DNA of 64,000 bases from Corbicula japonica (GCA_038501625.1 JAZAYU010000701.1:62001-126000), one strand, 5' to 3'; numbered from the stretch's first letter, positions 1 through 12,030 are shown. Notes: generated from the sequence alone by a model not told the origin. Numbers and translations are program-made.

Positions 1-1029
1 GAATCTTTGATCATTTTAACAAGAAAGTCGATAATACAGCGTTTCAGGCCACACCTGTTTCCTTGTTTTATTTTTTATCAGACACACAAGAATAGATGGT
101 ATATTTTTAAAGAATTACATGTAGTTGCGTTTTTTTTAAGAAACAGGTTCCAATTCAGCTTACAATGTTCGAATATGTTTGAAAGTACATGATTTATGAT
201 ATAATTCAGCTAATATAGAATGCTAGATAATTGTCGAAAAAATGATATTTAAAAAAAACACATTATCTTGAGTAAAACTTATGCGAATATCCAACGTCAA
301 TTAGCATAATCGAACGATTTTTATCCTAAAATATAAAATAACGTTCAAAATTCATGCGGTCTTTTAAGACAAAGGCGTTATATGTCTATCCACACTTCAC
401 CGATGGAAAATGAATACCACACTTCAAAAAATATGACACCAAAACACTCGAATTCTTCCGATTATGATTGGTGACAGGCCTGTCCACTCTTGCTTCTCAA
501 GCTTAGGCTCTCCTGCGAATAAATATGCAGTGAATTGCATAGTGTTTTCCTATATAAAACCTTGTGTTACTTATAAACGATAACAGATTTAACGTTTAAG
601 AGTTCTTATATCTCCATGAATATATCATCTTAAAACTTACATGTATATACATATACTGTGATAACCTAGAGAACAGCACCGATCCATGATAAGGTCCATT
701 GAACCCAAACATAAACAATGTCTCGGAAAACAGACTCTAAACGAACAGCGATAAAAATGTTAATGATATTTAGAGAACGTGCTCTGTATCATTGTGTCTA
801 CAACAATTTCACAAATTTTGTCAGATAAAAACATCATTTATAGCAATTTCACCAATTTAGTCAGATAAAAATCATTGAAAAGTTTAGTGGGTAAGACAAA
901 ATGACTGTGATATGTCAGTCGTCGGAACTGGAAATATGTTTGTAATGCTATCTGACAAAATCTCAATTATGTACAAAGTTTGCGATGTTTGGAATATGTT
1001 CAATTGTTTGTTATAAAATAAAATGTGCA
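1..1029. other. AT-rich stretch without a recognised gene
   Basis: Only short open frames are present, with no recognisable domain, splice pattern or repeat boundary. From about 990 the sequence begins to resemble the region downstream of the lectin pseudogene (compare 1680-1780), so its right edge belongs to a duplicated lectin 3' flank. Confidence 0.5.
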
Positions 1030-1089
1030 TAGTACATTCACCATTTGCAATATATCCACATACAGTTATCAGACACACTCTCCTAGTTA

Positions 1090-1550
1090 GGCCATAGAAA
1101 AAAATATTTTAGATTCTTATCCCTGCCCGCCCCTGTCCAAAACCACCCGCCCCAAAAAATTTTATTGGCGAAAAAATCGAAACATAGTCTGTTCCGGACA
1201 GAACAGGTTTTAAACCATCCCGGATATATAAAATGTTCATCATTTCAAAGCTCATCGAAGGTGATAGTTTCACTATTAAAGACTGGTATGGCTTTTCAAG
1301 CAAGAATAGGCACCAACCTGCTTCTTTGGTAAGTTGTTATCCTGATTTTTTTTAAGAAATTGAAAAGATGGACGAATATTCTACACCAAAGGTTCTGGTA
1401 ACTATAAATGCCATTGTCTCAAAATTTTTAGTTAGTTTTTAATTCTGTTCTCAGGTATTTCGTTAATAAAAAATAAAAATTAAAAAGTGTCCACCCGCCC
1501 CTTTTTTCCCAAAATCCGGATGAGAATCTAATAATTTATTTTCTCTGGCC
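1090..1550. mobile_element. PIF/Harbinger-like MITE with TTA target duplication
   Basis: The ends are imperfect inverted repeats of about 35 bp: the left begins GGCCATAGAAAA and the right, read on the other strand, begins GGCCAGAGAAAA. Both continue into a shared TTTAGATTCTxATCC-like stretch and then a GCCCGCCCC-like stretch. The element is flanked by TTA on both sides (1087-1089 and 1551-1553). A three-base TWA duplication and GG-starting ends are typical of PIF/Harbinger elements. No transposase is encoded, so it is non-autonomous. It splits a partial duplicate of the lectin 3' region: sequence left of it (1030-1086) and right of it (from 1554) both match the lectin pseudogene and its downstream flank. 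Confidence 0.7.
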
Positions 1551-1553
1551 TTA

Positions 1554-1790
1554 GGCAAAGGTTAACCACAAAAAGTTTGCTAAAGCCAAACACAACACTC
1601 CACTTGGTGGGTGACTGCTGCTATTCTTGTAATACTCATTGTTGTCTCCGTATTCCGCAGGTATTTTATTAAAATGCATACGATGTTTAAAAGCTTTTTT
1701 ATAATATTCGTGGTATATATTCCATTTGCAAGTTAGTTACATTCAGTTACAACATGTATCAGACAATGTCCCTCGGATGTAATTAAATCC
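1554..1790 (-). pseudogene. Partial duplicate of C-type lectin 3' end
   Basis: Read on the minus strand, 1554-1665 repeats the last part of the C-type lectin domain in the neighbouring pseudogene (the stretch encoding the tyrosine-rich loop and the Cys-containing end), with substitutions. It has no upstream thrombospondin repeat or signal peptide. The remainder up to 1790 resembles 3' flanking sequence. A MITE at 1090-1550 interrupts the duplicated copy. It is a non-functional remnant of a local duplication. Confidence 0.6.
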
Positions 1791-1793
1791 AGT

Positions 1794-2573
1794 TTAAGCA
1801 ATTTCACACAGAAATGGCCATGCTTGGGAACAGCCATAGGTGAACCACAAAAAGTTTTCTAAAGCCAAACAATACACTCCATTTTGTGGGTGACTGCTGC
1901 TATACCAGTAGTTCTTGTAATATTCATTGTTATCTCCATATTTAAACTCCCATGCTCCATTAGAGTCTTTTCGTCTACCACCAACCCAGGTATCAACTGG
2001 TCCACCGTTTAGAATGTCCTTTACATCTGAATATTTCTTGTCCGAGTCAATATTAATCAAGTAACCGCCTTCTAGTTGGCATTGGCCATCAGCTTCGCTA
2101 TGAGATTTCCCAACTCTATTAAGCTTGATGCAAAATCCATTTTTCGTTAAGTTGTAGCAAGGTCTATATAACAACCCTGGTTGTAGTCACTAGGGCACTT
2201 TACTTTCACAAGATTTTCGAGACCGCCTTCACAAAGATTCCAATCAGTTTCGGTTGTTTGATTGTCACTGTTATTATTGCCAACTTTCTTCACGTTGCAT
2301 TTTCTTGTTCGCGTTCTTGTCCCAAAGCTCCCTAACTGTTTCGCCTCACATTCCGTCCAAACAGTCCATTCTTCACATTTATGTAGATTCTGCATTGCCA
2401 TACATTGTACCTATAAGCGTTAACATCGGTTTATTCATCTTCCGACCAAGTTTGATGAGCGTTTCTCCATTGATAGATTCACTGAATGTTACATTATTTT
2501 CAATTTTTGATTCCGTACACGCGGACATTGCAATATACCCAATGCCAAGAACAAGCATTAGACGATTCATCAT
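1794..2573 (-). pseudogene. Secreted TSP1 + C-type lectin protein, frameshifted copy
   Basis: The start is set by the Met-Met pair at 2573, which opens a clear signal peptide (MMNRLMLVLGIGYIAMSAC). A short acidic linker follows, then a thrombospondin type 1 repeat at about 2390-2190 (CEEWTVWTEC, later RTRTRKC), then a C-type lectin domain at about 2174-1794 (WVGG core, closing Cys as FLCEIA, then stop). The three parts lie in different frames. Compared with the copy at 9634, this one carries 4-5 extra bases near 2395 and about 29 extra bases near 2160, and both break the frame. Introns that short are unlikely, so I call it a pseudogene. The lectin domain has HPQ where Ca-binding lectins carry EPN or QPD and lacks a WND motif, so canonical Ca-dependent sugar binding would be doubtful even in an intact version. 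There are no introns within the unit. A retrocopy or a recently decayed single-exon gene would both fit. Confidence 0.7.
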
Positions 2574-2699
2574 TTTATCGTATTGAAGACCTCGGGAAAA
2601 ATGCAAGCCACCTTCAGAACAAAAAGCAAAGTGTTTAAACTTTGCAAAAGTTTGCTGCTGGTGTAACAAATGAAATAAATATAAAAAAGTAAGTGCCAA

Positions 2700-3110
2700 T
2701 TATTGTTGCACCTGTCTAACATTCACTTACAAAGAAACTCAATGATAAATACTGTATTAATTCAAAGAAATAACAATTACGTAAAATCTTCCAAAAGGGA
2801 AGTCAGTTAAATAATTTATAAATAATATAATACTCTTTATTATCGAATGTTCGAACACTTGTTCTTTATCAAGAAATATATACAGAAATAAAGCTATCTT
2901 AAATTACTTATCAAACATAACATCATCTGGTTCAAGAAATTTCGGGGAGGCCCATTTCAACAGTCTGACAGTTTTTTAATTTTAATAATCGGATTACACA
3001 TTTTCATCGGACGTCCATGCTGAAAAGCATTTCGATAGGATAAACCGTTCTGAGTAAGAAGGCAGTTATCATTCAGAGACAGACATATACAGTGCCAAAT
3101 GTTATAAAAC
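2700..3110. other. Upstream flank of the lectin pseudogene, nothing recognised
   Basis: AT-rich sequence without a supported gene. The first ~120 bases upstream of the start codon are related to the upstream flank of the second copy near 9510-9630, so the duplicated unit includes the 5' flank. No clear promoter motif can be singled out. Confidence 0.4.
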
Positions 3111-3116
3111 TTAGCA

Positions 3117-3214
3117 TGGAAATCAGTCCCAAATCTCAAGCATCTGATTGGCTGAAATGGCGACCAGTTTCCATTTCAGCCAATCAGATGCTTGAGATTT
3201 GAGACTGGTTTCCA
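3117..3214. repeat. Near-perfect foldback repeat (hairpin)
   Basis: The left arm (3117-3160) and right arm (3171-3214) are inverse complements with only a few mismatches, around a 10-base spacer. The arms share cores such as CATCTGATTGGCTGAAATGG and its complement. This is a foldback or MITE-type structure, not coding. Confidence 0.75.
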
Positions 3215-3533
3215 AACTCAGTTTTATAACCTTGAGGCATGTGAAGGAAAATGTATGGCTTTAATATTTAGACGACTAAAGTCAAAGTCGATCGCTTAAC
3301 GTATACGGGCCCAGTTTGTTCTTTTTATTTTAAAAGCATTTATCATTGCATGGTACGTGCTTTTGGAGATAAGATTATCTCAAACATCATCAAAGGGCAA
3401 TCTTATCAAGCAACCAAATATCGCTGAAACTTTCTATCATAATATCAGATATATGATATCCCTTTAAACGTGCTTATCACAAAGAGCTAATATATGATTT
3501 TGTGAAATGCGTATTAACATGATTAAAATAGAT

Positions 3534-3665
3534 GAAAAGGGAACTTTGAAAGCAACTGAACACGACTAATATAAAAATATTGGAGGCTCGGTTTGATTGA
3601 GCTTGTTCACACACAGTAATTAAAAGGCATAGAATTGCCATAACTGCCCACGCCGCCTAACCAAG
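3534..3665 (+). repeat. Dispersed repeat family A, partial copy
   Basis: Begins with GGGAACTTTGAAAGC and contains GAACACGAC, CTCGGTTTGATTGAGC and CTGCCCACGCCGCC, all shared with copies at 8029, 8402, 10519, 14490, 14759 and 37969. Only one half of the ~375-bp family unit is present. Confidence 0.7.
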
Positions 3666-4336
3666 GTTAAGTTCGTTTTATAGTCGCCATTCCGCTGTCG
3701 TGCTGAAGAAAAGAAAAATAATCGAAATCTTAGTCTGGATTACCTGCCCCTAACACTACGTTATCAGGTCAGGCATACGCCAAAAATGGCGACGCACCGT
3801 GTATACACAATTCTATAGTAAAAAATATATTTGATGGACCAAACTTTTCAAACTCCGTAAGTATCTTTCTTTTGTTTGCATATATTGATACCGACCCTTA
3901 ATTTGTGATGGTCCACACTATTTCAAGTGAAAATCGGTCATTATAAAATTGTATAGTTTTCGGACAAATAGCGGACTATAGGCATTTCGGATAATCGTTG
4001 AAAGCAACAAATATCTTGAGAATTTAGAGAAGCAGTCTGGAAAAATGGCGACCTACGGTGGCCAGATTAAAATCTAAAAAAAAATATTTGTGGACTATAG
4101 AGTGAGTCATCAGAAATCTGTTGAAATTTTGTTTGATTTTGTTATTTAAACATGCACGCATTGTCTGCAGTAAGGGGGGAAAAGCCCAAATGAGAATATA
4201 GCAGATTCATATTTATATTATTTGAACAGGGAAAAAATGGATCAATCAGTCAGATAAAGGGTGTAATTTCCCAATGTAAAAACAGTATAGAATTTTATAG
4301 TTTGCATATAGAGAATATTTTAATAAAAATGCTTGT

Positions 4337-5768
4337 TATGTACCCTTTGGCTATTAATCACCCTCTGCAGCATGCTAATCTGCTTTGTAACATAGCTTGC
4401 ATGGTGAGTGCTAATGCACTAAAGCACATTAGCCATTAACTAGGCTCCCTCGGTGCAAGAGGACCTAGGGGTTCAGGTTAGACAATGCAGAAAAATATTC
4501 ACCATTAGATTCCATTGTGGATATTTCAAGATTCTTGTAGACAATTTGTATGTATCCAATTGTAATCATAGTTTTTCTACATATTTTACAAAATATACTG
4601 ATTTTACTCACAATCTGCCCTTTATAAATAAAAACTTACAATTCAGATCATGTACAGACAGCATAGATGTTCAAGCTGATCTGGATCTACACTGGTCACA
4701 TATGTGATAAAATGTGTATATATAATGATGGAGTCAAATGTTAAGGTTATGAATGGCCCTCCAGTAGGCTCAAATTTAGGGATAGTATGAATGATTCATT
4801 ACCTATGGAATACCAAAAAAGTAAATATTCACTACACTATAATTATCTGGTCCAATAACCATAGTTATTGATGATAACTCGGATTACCGGCCAGTATCCA
4901 TAGTTATTGGCGAAATCCCAAGTTCTCGGTCGCTAATCATAGTTTTTGTTCATATCTGTTGCACATTTATTTTGATATTCATAATTATGTATTGGTGAAA
5001 AGCCTAGATATTGCCAGTTAAACATGGTTGACACCAGGAACTATGGTTTTCTGGTGTTAACTATAGTTTTTGACAATAACTATGGTTATCAGGCCAATAT
5101 CTGTAGTTAGGGGTTGATAACCATGATTATCAGATAAATTGTGCCTTGCCATACTATTCTTGTAACTTTTTTAAATAGACCGGTGTGTGAAATTGTAATA
5201 TGAAATTGTTATGATTTCCTGTTTTATGACAGATTGACATGGCCTCCATGAAACATCTTTGGCTTCCGTAGTTACATTTGAAGCCTAAAACAGCTCTATT
5301 ATATCTTTTTGGTAGATTTCACATTATATTATTTAATATTATCACTGTAATGTTGTTTGTAAATTGTAATTATAAATAATATAATGAAAGCAGTACATCT
5401 TGACCAAATACAATCGTTTCAAATAAAATACAATAATATGAACATAAATTACATTACATTTGGCATTATTAAACATCATTAGTGCAGGCCAGCATGGTTA
5501 TTAAATATAATGACCTTCTGTTTTAAAAGCATGAAAAGACAGGCATGAAACAGTTCAATTGTGACATTTCATGTTAAATTGCCTACAGTATGCTACCTCT
5601 AGCCAATAATTTATGGTTTCTATACTAGCTGGAACCCCCAGGGTGCTTGATGCTTGCATTGCCTGGTTAATGGTTAATATGGTTGTGCATCACTCCATTC
5701 ACCTTGCTTATGTGTTACAAAGCCAACTAGCACTAAGCAGAGGGTGATTAATAACCAAAGGGTGCATA
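4337..5768. mobile_element. 1.4-kb element with ~140-bp inverted ends
   Basis: The left end (4337 to about 4478) and the right end (about 5625 to 5768) are imperfect inverse complements along ~140 bp. Outermost they read TATGTACCCTTTGGCTATTA and TATGCACCCTTTGGTTATTA. The match continues through ATCACCCTCTGC, CTTTGTAACA, GCCATTAACTAGGC-like and GGGGTTC segments. The interior has no transposase. At 4840-5130 it holds many short direct and inverted variants of ACTATGGTTATC. The open frame at 4453-4707 has no recognisable domain. A long-TIR or foldback non-autonomous DNA transposon is the simplest reading; no target duplication is obvious. Confidence 0.65.
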
Positions 5769-8028
5769 TATAGAAAGAAAACAAATAGAGCATAATAATT
5801 GGAAATGAAAATCATAGAAGTCTTTCTGAAAGCAGATTATATGGGTTTAACATTCTGTTCAGTACTCTTAGGTTCAAGTGCAATGCCCTAGCTTTTTACT
5901 CTGTAGTGTTCTGTCAGTTATGGAAACAAGACTACCAAAAAATGGGAATTCCAGTATAATAGGCATTTCAAAATAAGAGCAATTTAAAAAAAAATATTTC
6001 TAGTGAAACATTAATTTTGTTTAAATTTCAAAATAAATTTATTCATTAATATATTCTGCAAAATAAATTCACAATACTTTAAACTAAGTTCACAGATGTC
6101 CCAAAAGTTGCCAGTCTAAAGGACCTGTCAGGTAAAATTTGGGCTGGTCCTAAACAATTTCTATGTTATCAGACCAAGTGTCAGACAAAATTTTCAATTC
6201 CTTATACTTGCCCATTTCTTTTTATCAGGTCTAGGAAACGGCTGTTCATTAATGATATATTTATCTATAAAATTAAATTTATGGACAAGGGTGGTTTCAA
6301 AAGGCGTCAAAAATTAAAATCTTGATTCTACACCACACTGGAATAAAAATGAATGAAAATCTACAAATAAATTAATATTTTTTTTATTGTAAATGAACAT
6401 AACTTTTTTAAGGGGATACTTTTTATTTCTAAATAATTATTTGAAATGTTGTTAGGTCATCAATGACTATGTTGGACAGGAAATAGCAGTGTGAACAAAC
6501 TTCAACCATTTATATTTATGTCCTAGGCTATGCTCTTTTCTATCAGAATTAACAAAAATGTTTTAGATTTGTGAATTTCTAAAATGTGTTAACTTCTGTA
6601 TCAACCCTTGTCCATAAATTTACAGACACATTTATCTATAAATAAAAACTGACAATCTGTAAATTTACGGACAGTTTATTATGTTTCAGTTCCACAGAAT
6701 TTGTAATGGCTTATACAGTCGGGACACAAATTTTCAGAGAACTTGGTATTTGATAGTAAGTTATGTGTGGATAGACTGATAACGATCCAAATGTATCAAA
6801 ACAAAACAAAAAAATGAGTTTATGTAGTGTAGACCCTCATTTATTTTTAATTTTTTTTTTTTTTTGGGGGGGGGGGGGGGCGGGGGGCCAGTTTATACAC
6901 ATTTTGGAGAAAACGGGGTCTATCTTCCAAGCACCTGTGATTATGTCAAGGTTGAAAGCTGATTAAAAAGAAGGCTATGAAATTTGCCAAAATTCTATGG
7001 CATCAGGGGTCCAAAGTATCCGAAATCCAACTAATCGTTCATCTGTCCGAAAACTATTCAACTCAACAACTGTTATTTTTCTTCCAAACCAATCGGCATA
7101 CCGCAAAAAGAAACACTTTAATCATTTTCCCAATACCAATTTCAAATGGAAAAAAGCATTTTATTCAGATGGTCCATGGATTTCTATATGTTTGTACTTA
7201 CGTTATTTCCTAAATATTCCTTCTTTCTATACCGCCATATTTGGCCCATGCCAGACGTACTGTTTGATAGTACGACGGGTACCAGACTATCGAAATCTCT
7301 CTAACAGTAAAATACTGTTCAAATAAATTTCACCAGGTTTCTTTATTTTACGTATTTAGTTAAAAAATTAAAACAGTAAAGGAAATGCGAGACCTAAAAT
7401 CTTCCTAAAATTGTTTACTTTAAATAACATAATCTTGTATAATTTTTTCAAACTATTGTATAAGATATGCAATATTTGTGAAACTGTGTTACTTTGACCT
7501 TGAGTTTCCTCGTTGCGTAAATATGTGACTAAGCTTTATATGATGAAGCTACTTTTACCAAAACAACTTGTACTTGCTTATATCACGGTATGTACCCAGA
7601 TAATGAGAATCGCGGATAATGGTAGATTGTGAGAATAATGACAGATCCCCAGGTCGGAGGAAACACCATGGAGAGGTTAGTTATTGTATGAATTTCATGT
7701 TATTGTGATCGAATACTTATCTTTTGCGATAGATAACAATCAAGCGATGTCCTAGCCTTCCATTCATACCCATATTTTTGGAATCGGCCTTCAGATAAAG
7801 TAAAACAAAGGAAAATGATCACGCAACATTCCAGATTTCTACAAAAAAAAACTTCGTATTATGCCCATTTAAAATAAATTTAAACATGTTTTTTTGTAAA
7901 CGACACTGCTGTTATCAAAGCCCAAACATCGACAATCAATATGCCACCCAGCTTTAGCCCGTATTATGAGTATATTCCTTAACAAACATCTTTTTTCTGA
8001 GGCACCTGAAGCAAATTGGTAGTAATAT
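5769..8028. other. Intergenic, no gene recognised; T/G homopolymer tract
   Basis: AT-rich sequence. At about 6849-6886 a run of T is followed directly by a run of G interrupted by one C, a tract whose length is likely to be unreliable in assembly. Overlapping frames at 6977-7326 show no known domain and no splice context, so they are not called. Confidence 0.5.
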
Positions 8029-8126
8029 GAATTTCCATTATTGCCCATGAACAGACTCATTCAAACTGAGCATGCCATATTTTCATATTTGTCGTGTTCG
8101 GTGGCTTTCAAAGTTCCTTTTTATCT
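8029..8126 (-). repeat. Dispersed repeat family A, partial copy
   Basis: Reverse orientation. It contains TGCCCATGAACAG, TTTGTCGTGTTCGGTGG and CTTTCAAAGTTCC, the reverse complement of the family A left half. Confidence 0.65.
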
Positions 8127-8401
8127 ATTTTATTATCACAGTTACTGTAGCTGTGAAACGGTTGTAGAAAGTCTCCCCGTACATTTAGTCAGTGCTGTTA
8201 TCAGTTTCGTCCTTTGAAGGTCGTTGAGCAAGAAACCTATGTACCATGTCGATAGTACATCTAAATTTACTTTTGTTTCAATATTTCGGCCATTTAATTG
8301 ATGGGTGGTTTCAATATCCTAGCCAATATAGATTCGGATATTGTTCAATCCCACCAAGAATATACTTCCTGTTTTTGCTTTAATTTTGCCTTTGGCATAA
8401 T

Positions 8402-8750
8402 CTGTGATAAGCAGGATTTATATTCTCCACTCTCAAAATATTTTGTTTTGTTCCGCCCAATGTTTTCTCGTATAGTGCAAATCCATTCTTTTTCTGGGGA
8501 CCATACTGGACATGGAATGGTATTAATCAGAAAAACCGCATTGAAGGTTCCATATGCATACCATCGTTTGGAATGGATAAAAATCGTACTGTTTAATGAT
8601 GTAAGGATTGCGTTGCGCTCAACCCGGGGTTAGGCGGAGTGAACAGTAATATGAATTTCCAACAGTGCCCATGAACATGCTCAATCTAACCGAGACTGCA
8701 ATATTTTCATAATTTTCGTGTTCGGTGGCCTTCAAAGTTCCCTTTTCATC
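8402..8750 (-). repeat. Dispersed repeat family A, near full-length copy
   Basis: It aligns by eye over its length with 37969-38343. Shared blocks include GCATTGAAGGTTCC-like, GCATACCATCGTTTGG, TACTGTT, GTTAGGCGG-like, TGCCCATGAACA and GTGTTCGGTGGC. There is no coding potential; the frame at 8298-8633 only overlaps it. The class is unknown: no long inverted ends, and the tail is not clearly that of a SINE. Confidence 0.65.
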
Positions 8751-9633
8751 TATATATGTATGTGAAATAAGTTACATTGATAGAATTAATTTTATTGATT
8801 TGCATTTGTCGTTAGATTGATTTGGATAATTTTCTTTTTTAAGCATGAAAGTGCAATCACAACTGTGGAAGGCCCTAAACAAGCATTTTTCGAAATCATA
8901 TATTTGCTTTTTGTGATAAGCACGTTTATGGAGATATTATATCAGTTCTTTATAATAAGCACGCTCCACTGAAATTTAGTAGCTTGATAAGATTGGCATT
9001 AAGAGATGTTTTAAATATTCTTATCTCCAAAGGCACGAACTATGCAATCATGTATGCTACTTTTTTTTATTAAATTAAAAGAACAATCTTGGCCCCGCAT
9101 TCAAAAAGTATATAACGTAAATAACGGGTGACTTTGACTTAACTCGTCTAATTATTAAAGCCATATTTGCAAAAACCGTTATTGTTTGACAATATGTGTA
9201 AGTTTCTGAAAGATGATTTCTTATAACTACGAACGGTCTTCTCTATCGAAATGCTTGTCAGCATGTGACTTCGGACTAAAATGTGTTATCCGATGATTAA
9301 ACTTTAAATATTCTCAAGTTGTTGATACGGGCCTTCCCGAAACTTCTGGAACCAGATGCTGTTATGTTTGATAAGTTAGTTAAGATAAGTTAATTTCTTT
9401 GACTTTGTTAATATCTTTAAGCGTTTGTTAGTTAAAATAGGTTAATTTCTTTGACTTTGTTAATTTCTTTAAGCGTTTGTAGATGTGGTGCCGGTGCAAA
9501 AATAATTGGCACTAACTTTATTTTATACTTTTTATCTGTTAAACCAAAAACAAACTTTTGGAAAGCTTTAACTCTTCTTGATATTTGTTCTGAAGTAACA
9601 TGCATTTCTTCCTGAGGTCTTCAATACGATAAA

Positions 9634-10346
9634 ATGATGAATCTTCTAATTCTTGTTTTTATTGTTCGGTATAGTACACTCTCCGTATGTAAGGGATCAA
9701 CGACTGAATATAATATAACATTCAGTGAATCTGTCAATGGAGAAACGCTCATCAAACTTAGTCGGAAGATGAATAAACCGATGTTAACATATATAGGTAT
9801 GGTAATGCAGAATCTTCATAAATGTGAAGAATGAACTGTTTGGACGGAATGTGAGGCAGGACAAATAGGGAGCTTTGGGACAAGAACGCGAACAAGAAAA
9901 TGCAACGTGGAGAGAGTTGGCAATAGTAACAGTGACAATCAAACAACCGAAACTGATTGGAATCTTTGTGAAGGTGGTCTCGAAAAAGCAGTGAAAGTTA
10001 AGTGCCCCAGTGACTACAGCTTAACGAAAAATGGATTTTGCATCAAGATTAATAGAGTTGGGAAATCTCTAAGCGAAGCTGACGGTCAATGTCAACTAGA
10101 AGGCGGTTACTTGATTAATATTGACTCGGACATAAAAATGTTCAGATGTAAAGGACATTCTGAAAAGCGGACCAGTAGATACTTGGGTTGGTGGTAAACG
10201 GAAAGACACAAATGAAGCATGGGAGTTTAAATATGGAGATAACAATGAGTATTACAAGAACTACTGGTATGATAGCACATTCCCAGAGAGTGGTGTTTTG
10301 TGTTTGCTTTTCCAACAATCTGCCATTTCTATGTGAAATCGCTTGA
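9634..10346 (+). pseudogene. Secreted TSP1 + C-type lectin protein, second broken copy
   Basis: Starts at the Met-Met at 9634 with a signal peptide, then the same linker and a thrombospondin type 1 repeat (WTEC, RTRTRKC) running directly into a C-type lectin domain (LTKNGFCIKI, then LEGGYLINIDSD). Here linker, TSP1 repeat and lectin start share one frame, which shows the ancestral layout. Breaks are a TGA replacing the first Trp of the TSP1 repeat (9833-9835), a frameshift near 10135 that ends at TAA around 10196, and loss of the segment before the last lectin Cys near 10305-10330. It lies in inverted orientation relative to the copy at 1794-2573, and the breaks differ, so the two decayed independently. 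Confidence 0.75.
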
Positions 10347-10518
10347 ACTGACTTTAATTGAAACCAGGAGACTGTGAGACTACAATTAATGAAATGACGA
10401 TGGAAACAATGATAAGTGCACTTTTCCTCCATATAAAAATTAACTATGCTAGAATTATTCGTTATACGACGTAGCTGTTCTCTGTGTAAATATAGTATTA
10501 TGTATATTTATAAGTACG

Positions 10519-10725
10519 AAAAGGGAACTTTCAAAGCCTCCGAACACGACGAATGTGAAAATATTGCAGACTCGGTTTGATTGAGCCTGTTCATGGGCAG
10601 TAATGGCAATTAGCCCCGGGTTGAGCGAAACTCAATATTAGCACTAATAAACAGTACAATTTTGATTCATCCAAACAACGGTATGCATATGGCGGTGAAA
10701 ATGGAACCTTCGATTTGGTATTTTA
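10519..10725 (+). repeat. Dispersed repeat family A copy
   Basis: Starts AAAAGGGAACTTTCAAAGCC, continues through CGAACACGAC, TGATTGAGCCTGTTCATGGG and CTCAATATTAGCAC, and ends with GTATGCATATGGCGGTGAA and GGAACCTTC. Confidence 0.7.
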
Positions 10726-11129
10726 AAGATTATAACGATTGTATATAATCATGGAAATATTAGAACTCTTAAACGTTAGATCTATTTATCGCGTATACAT
10801 AATAAAGTTTCATCGAGGAAAATCACTATGCACTAAAGCATCTATTCTCGCAAGAGATCTATTGAAGCACGAGAAGCAAATAATCAGTCATCATGCGGGT
10901 TCGCTCCCAGCTAGAGGCACTATCATTTAAAAGGAGTCTCTGTGTCACATTATGAATGGTGATTTTCAATCTCCAACGGAAGGATGTGTATAAACATATT
11001 TATATGCTTTTGTGTATTTCTGAACGTTATACTATATTTTAGGATCATGTCTATTGACAACAGAGAGAGAGAGCATTTTGTTCTAAGAGAGTTTAGTCTG
11101 GTCGTGTATCTTTCTTGACAGTGCTATGT

Positions 11130-11405
11130 ACCTTTCTTATGTATGTGTGTTTTGCATGCTACATTGTCGAGTTGATGGGGTTTTTTTTCACATGTACTTG
11201 CTGGTTTTACTTGATTGTTTATATAAGAACCGGTTGGGGAAAAGTGTGAGGTTGGTGCACCCTACAAACGATTTTAAATGTTAATTGGCATAATGTTTGC
11301 AAGTGCCTGTTCCAAGGGGATAATCACACACGGGATCCCATTTCCGTTGTTTGTGATTGTTTTAAATTGATCATACTATTAACTAGCTTTGCTCTCTTCT
11401 CCAAC
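11130..11405 (+). mobile_element. Diverged 3' fragment of Penelope-like element
   Basis: Matches the 3' tail of the Penelope-like element at 47340-47650: TGTGTTTTGCATGC, GGTTGGTGCACCCTA, CTGTTCCAAGG and AAATTGATCAT blocks occur in the same order. It is more diverged than the other copies and 5'-truncated. Confidence 0.55.
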
Positions 11406-11989
11406 AAGTGCAGACTTAAAGCTCGATGACCCGAACGTCAATAATATTATCATTAAGCTTTTACATTATACCGGTATTTCTCTTTCTCGAAGATTTATTA
11501 ATTAAAATTAAAATTAAAAATATAAAAACTTGTATTATCATTTGATATAGTGTATAGATGTGTCGGTATATGATGTTATTAATATATATATCTTTTTATA
11601 CAAGTGGTTTGCAACAATAAAACATTTAACAGACTTTTACTGTATTAAAATATTCCCCATTCTTGTAAGTGAAAGAAAATTATTTACAACAAGAATATAT
11701 TTTAATGCTGGATGTTTGTATTCATTAACAATTAGAAAACATATTAAACCGTAATTTCATACATTACCATCCAAAATGAAACCGTCTTTGTAAAACAGGC
11801 ACTATTTTAGGTTGTTTTTTTTATTTTAGCTATATATATCAAGAGAAGCTAAATCAATCACGACTGCGTATACTAAGGGAGGCTTATGTGATTAATAGTT
11901 TTAAAATTTACTCCACCTTTGAATCAATTTCTGCATATATTTCCTGTGAATTAAGAGAGAGCGAGAGTTAATAATTAAGAAAACAATTA

Positions 11990-11990
<1 letters not shown>

Positions 11991-12030
<40 letters not shown>

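Noticed and set aside
2147..2401. Very short introns explaining the frame changes in the lectin gene
   Set aside because: They would be about 21 and 29 bases, too short to splice, and the other copy is colinear without them; frameshifts are simpler.
10897..10908. GGGTTCGCTCCC resembling a tRNA B box
   Set aside because: No A box at the right distance, no cloverleaf, no copies elsewhere in the window.
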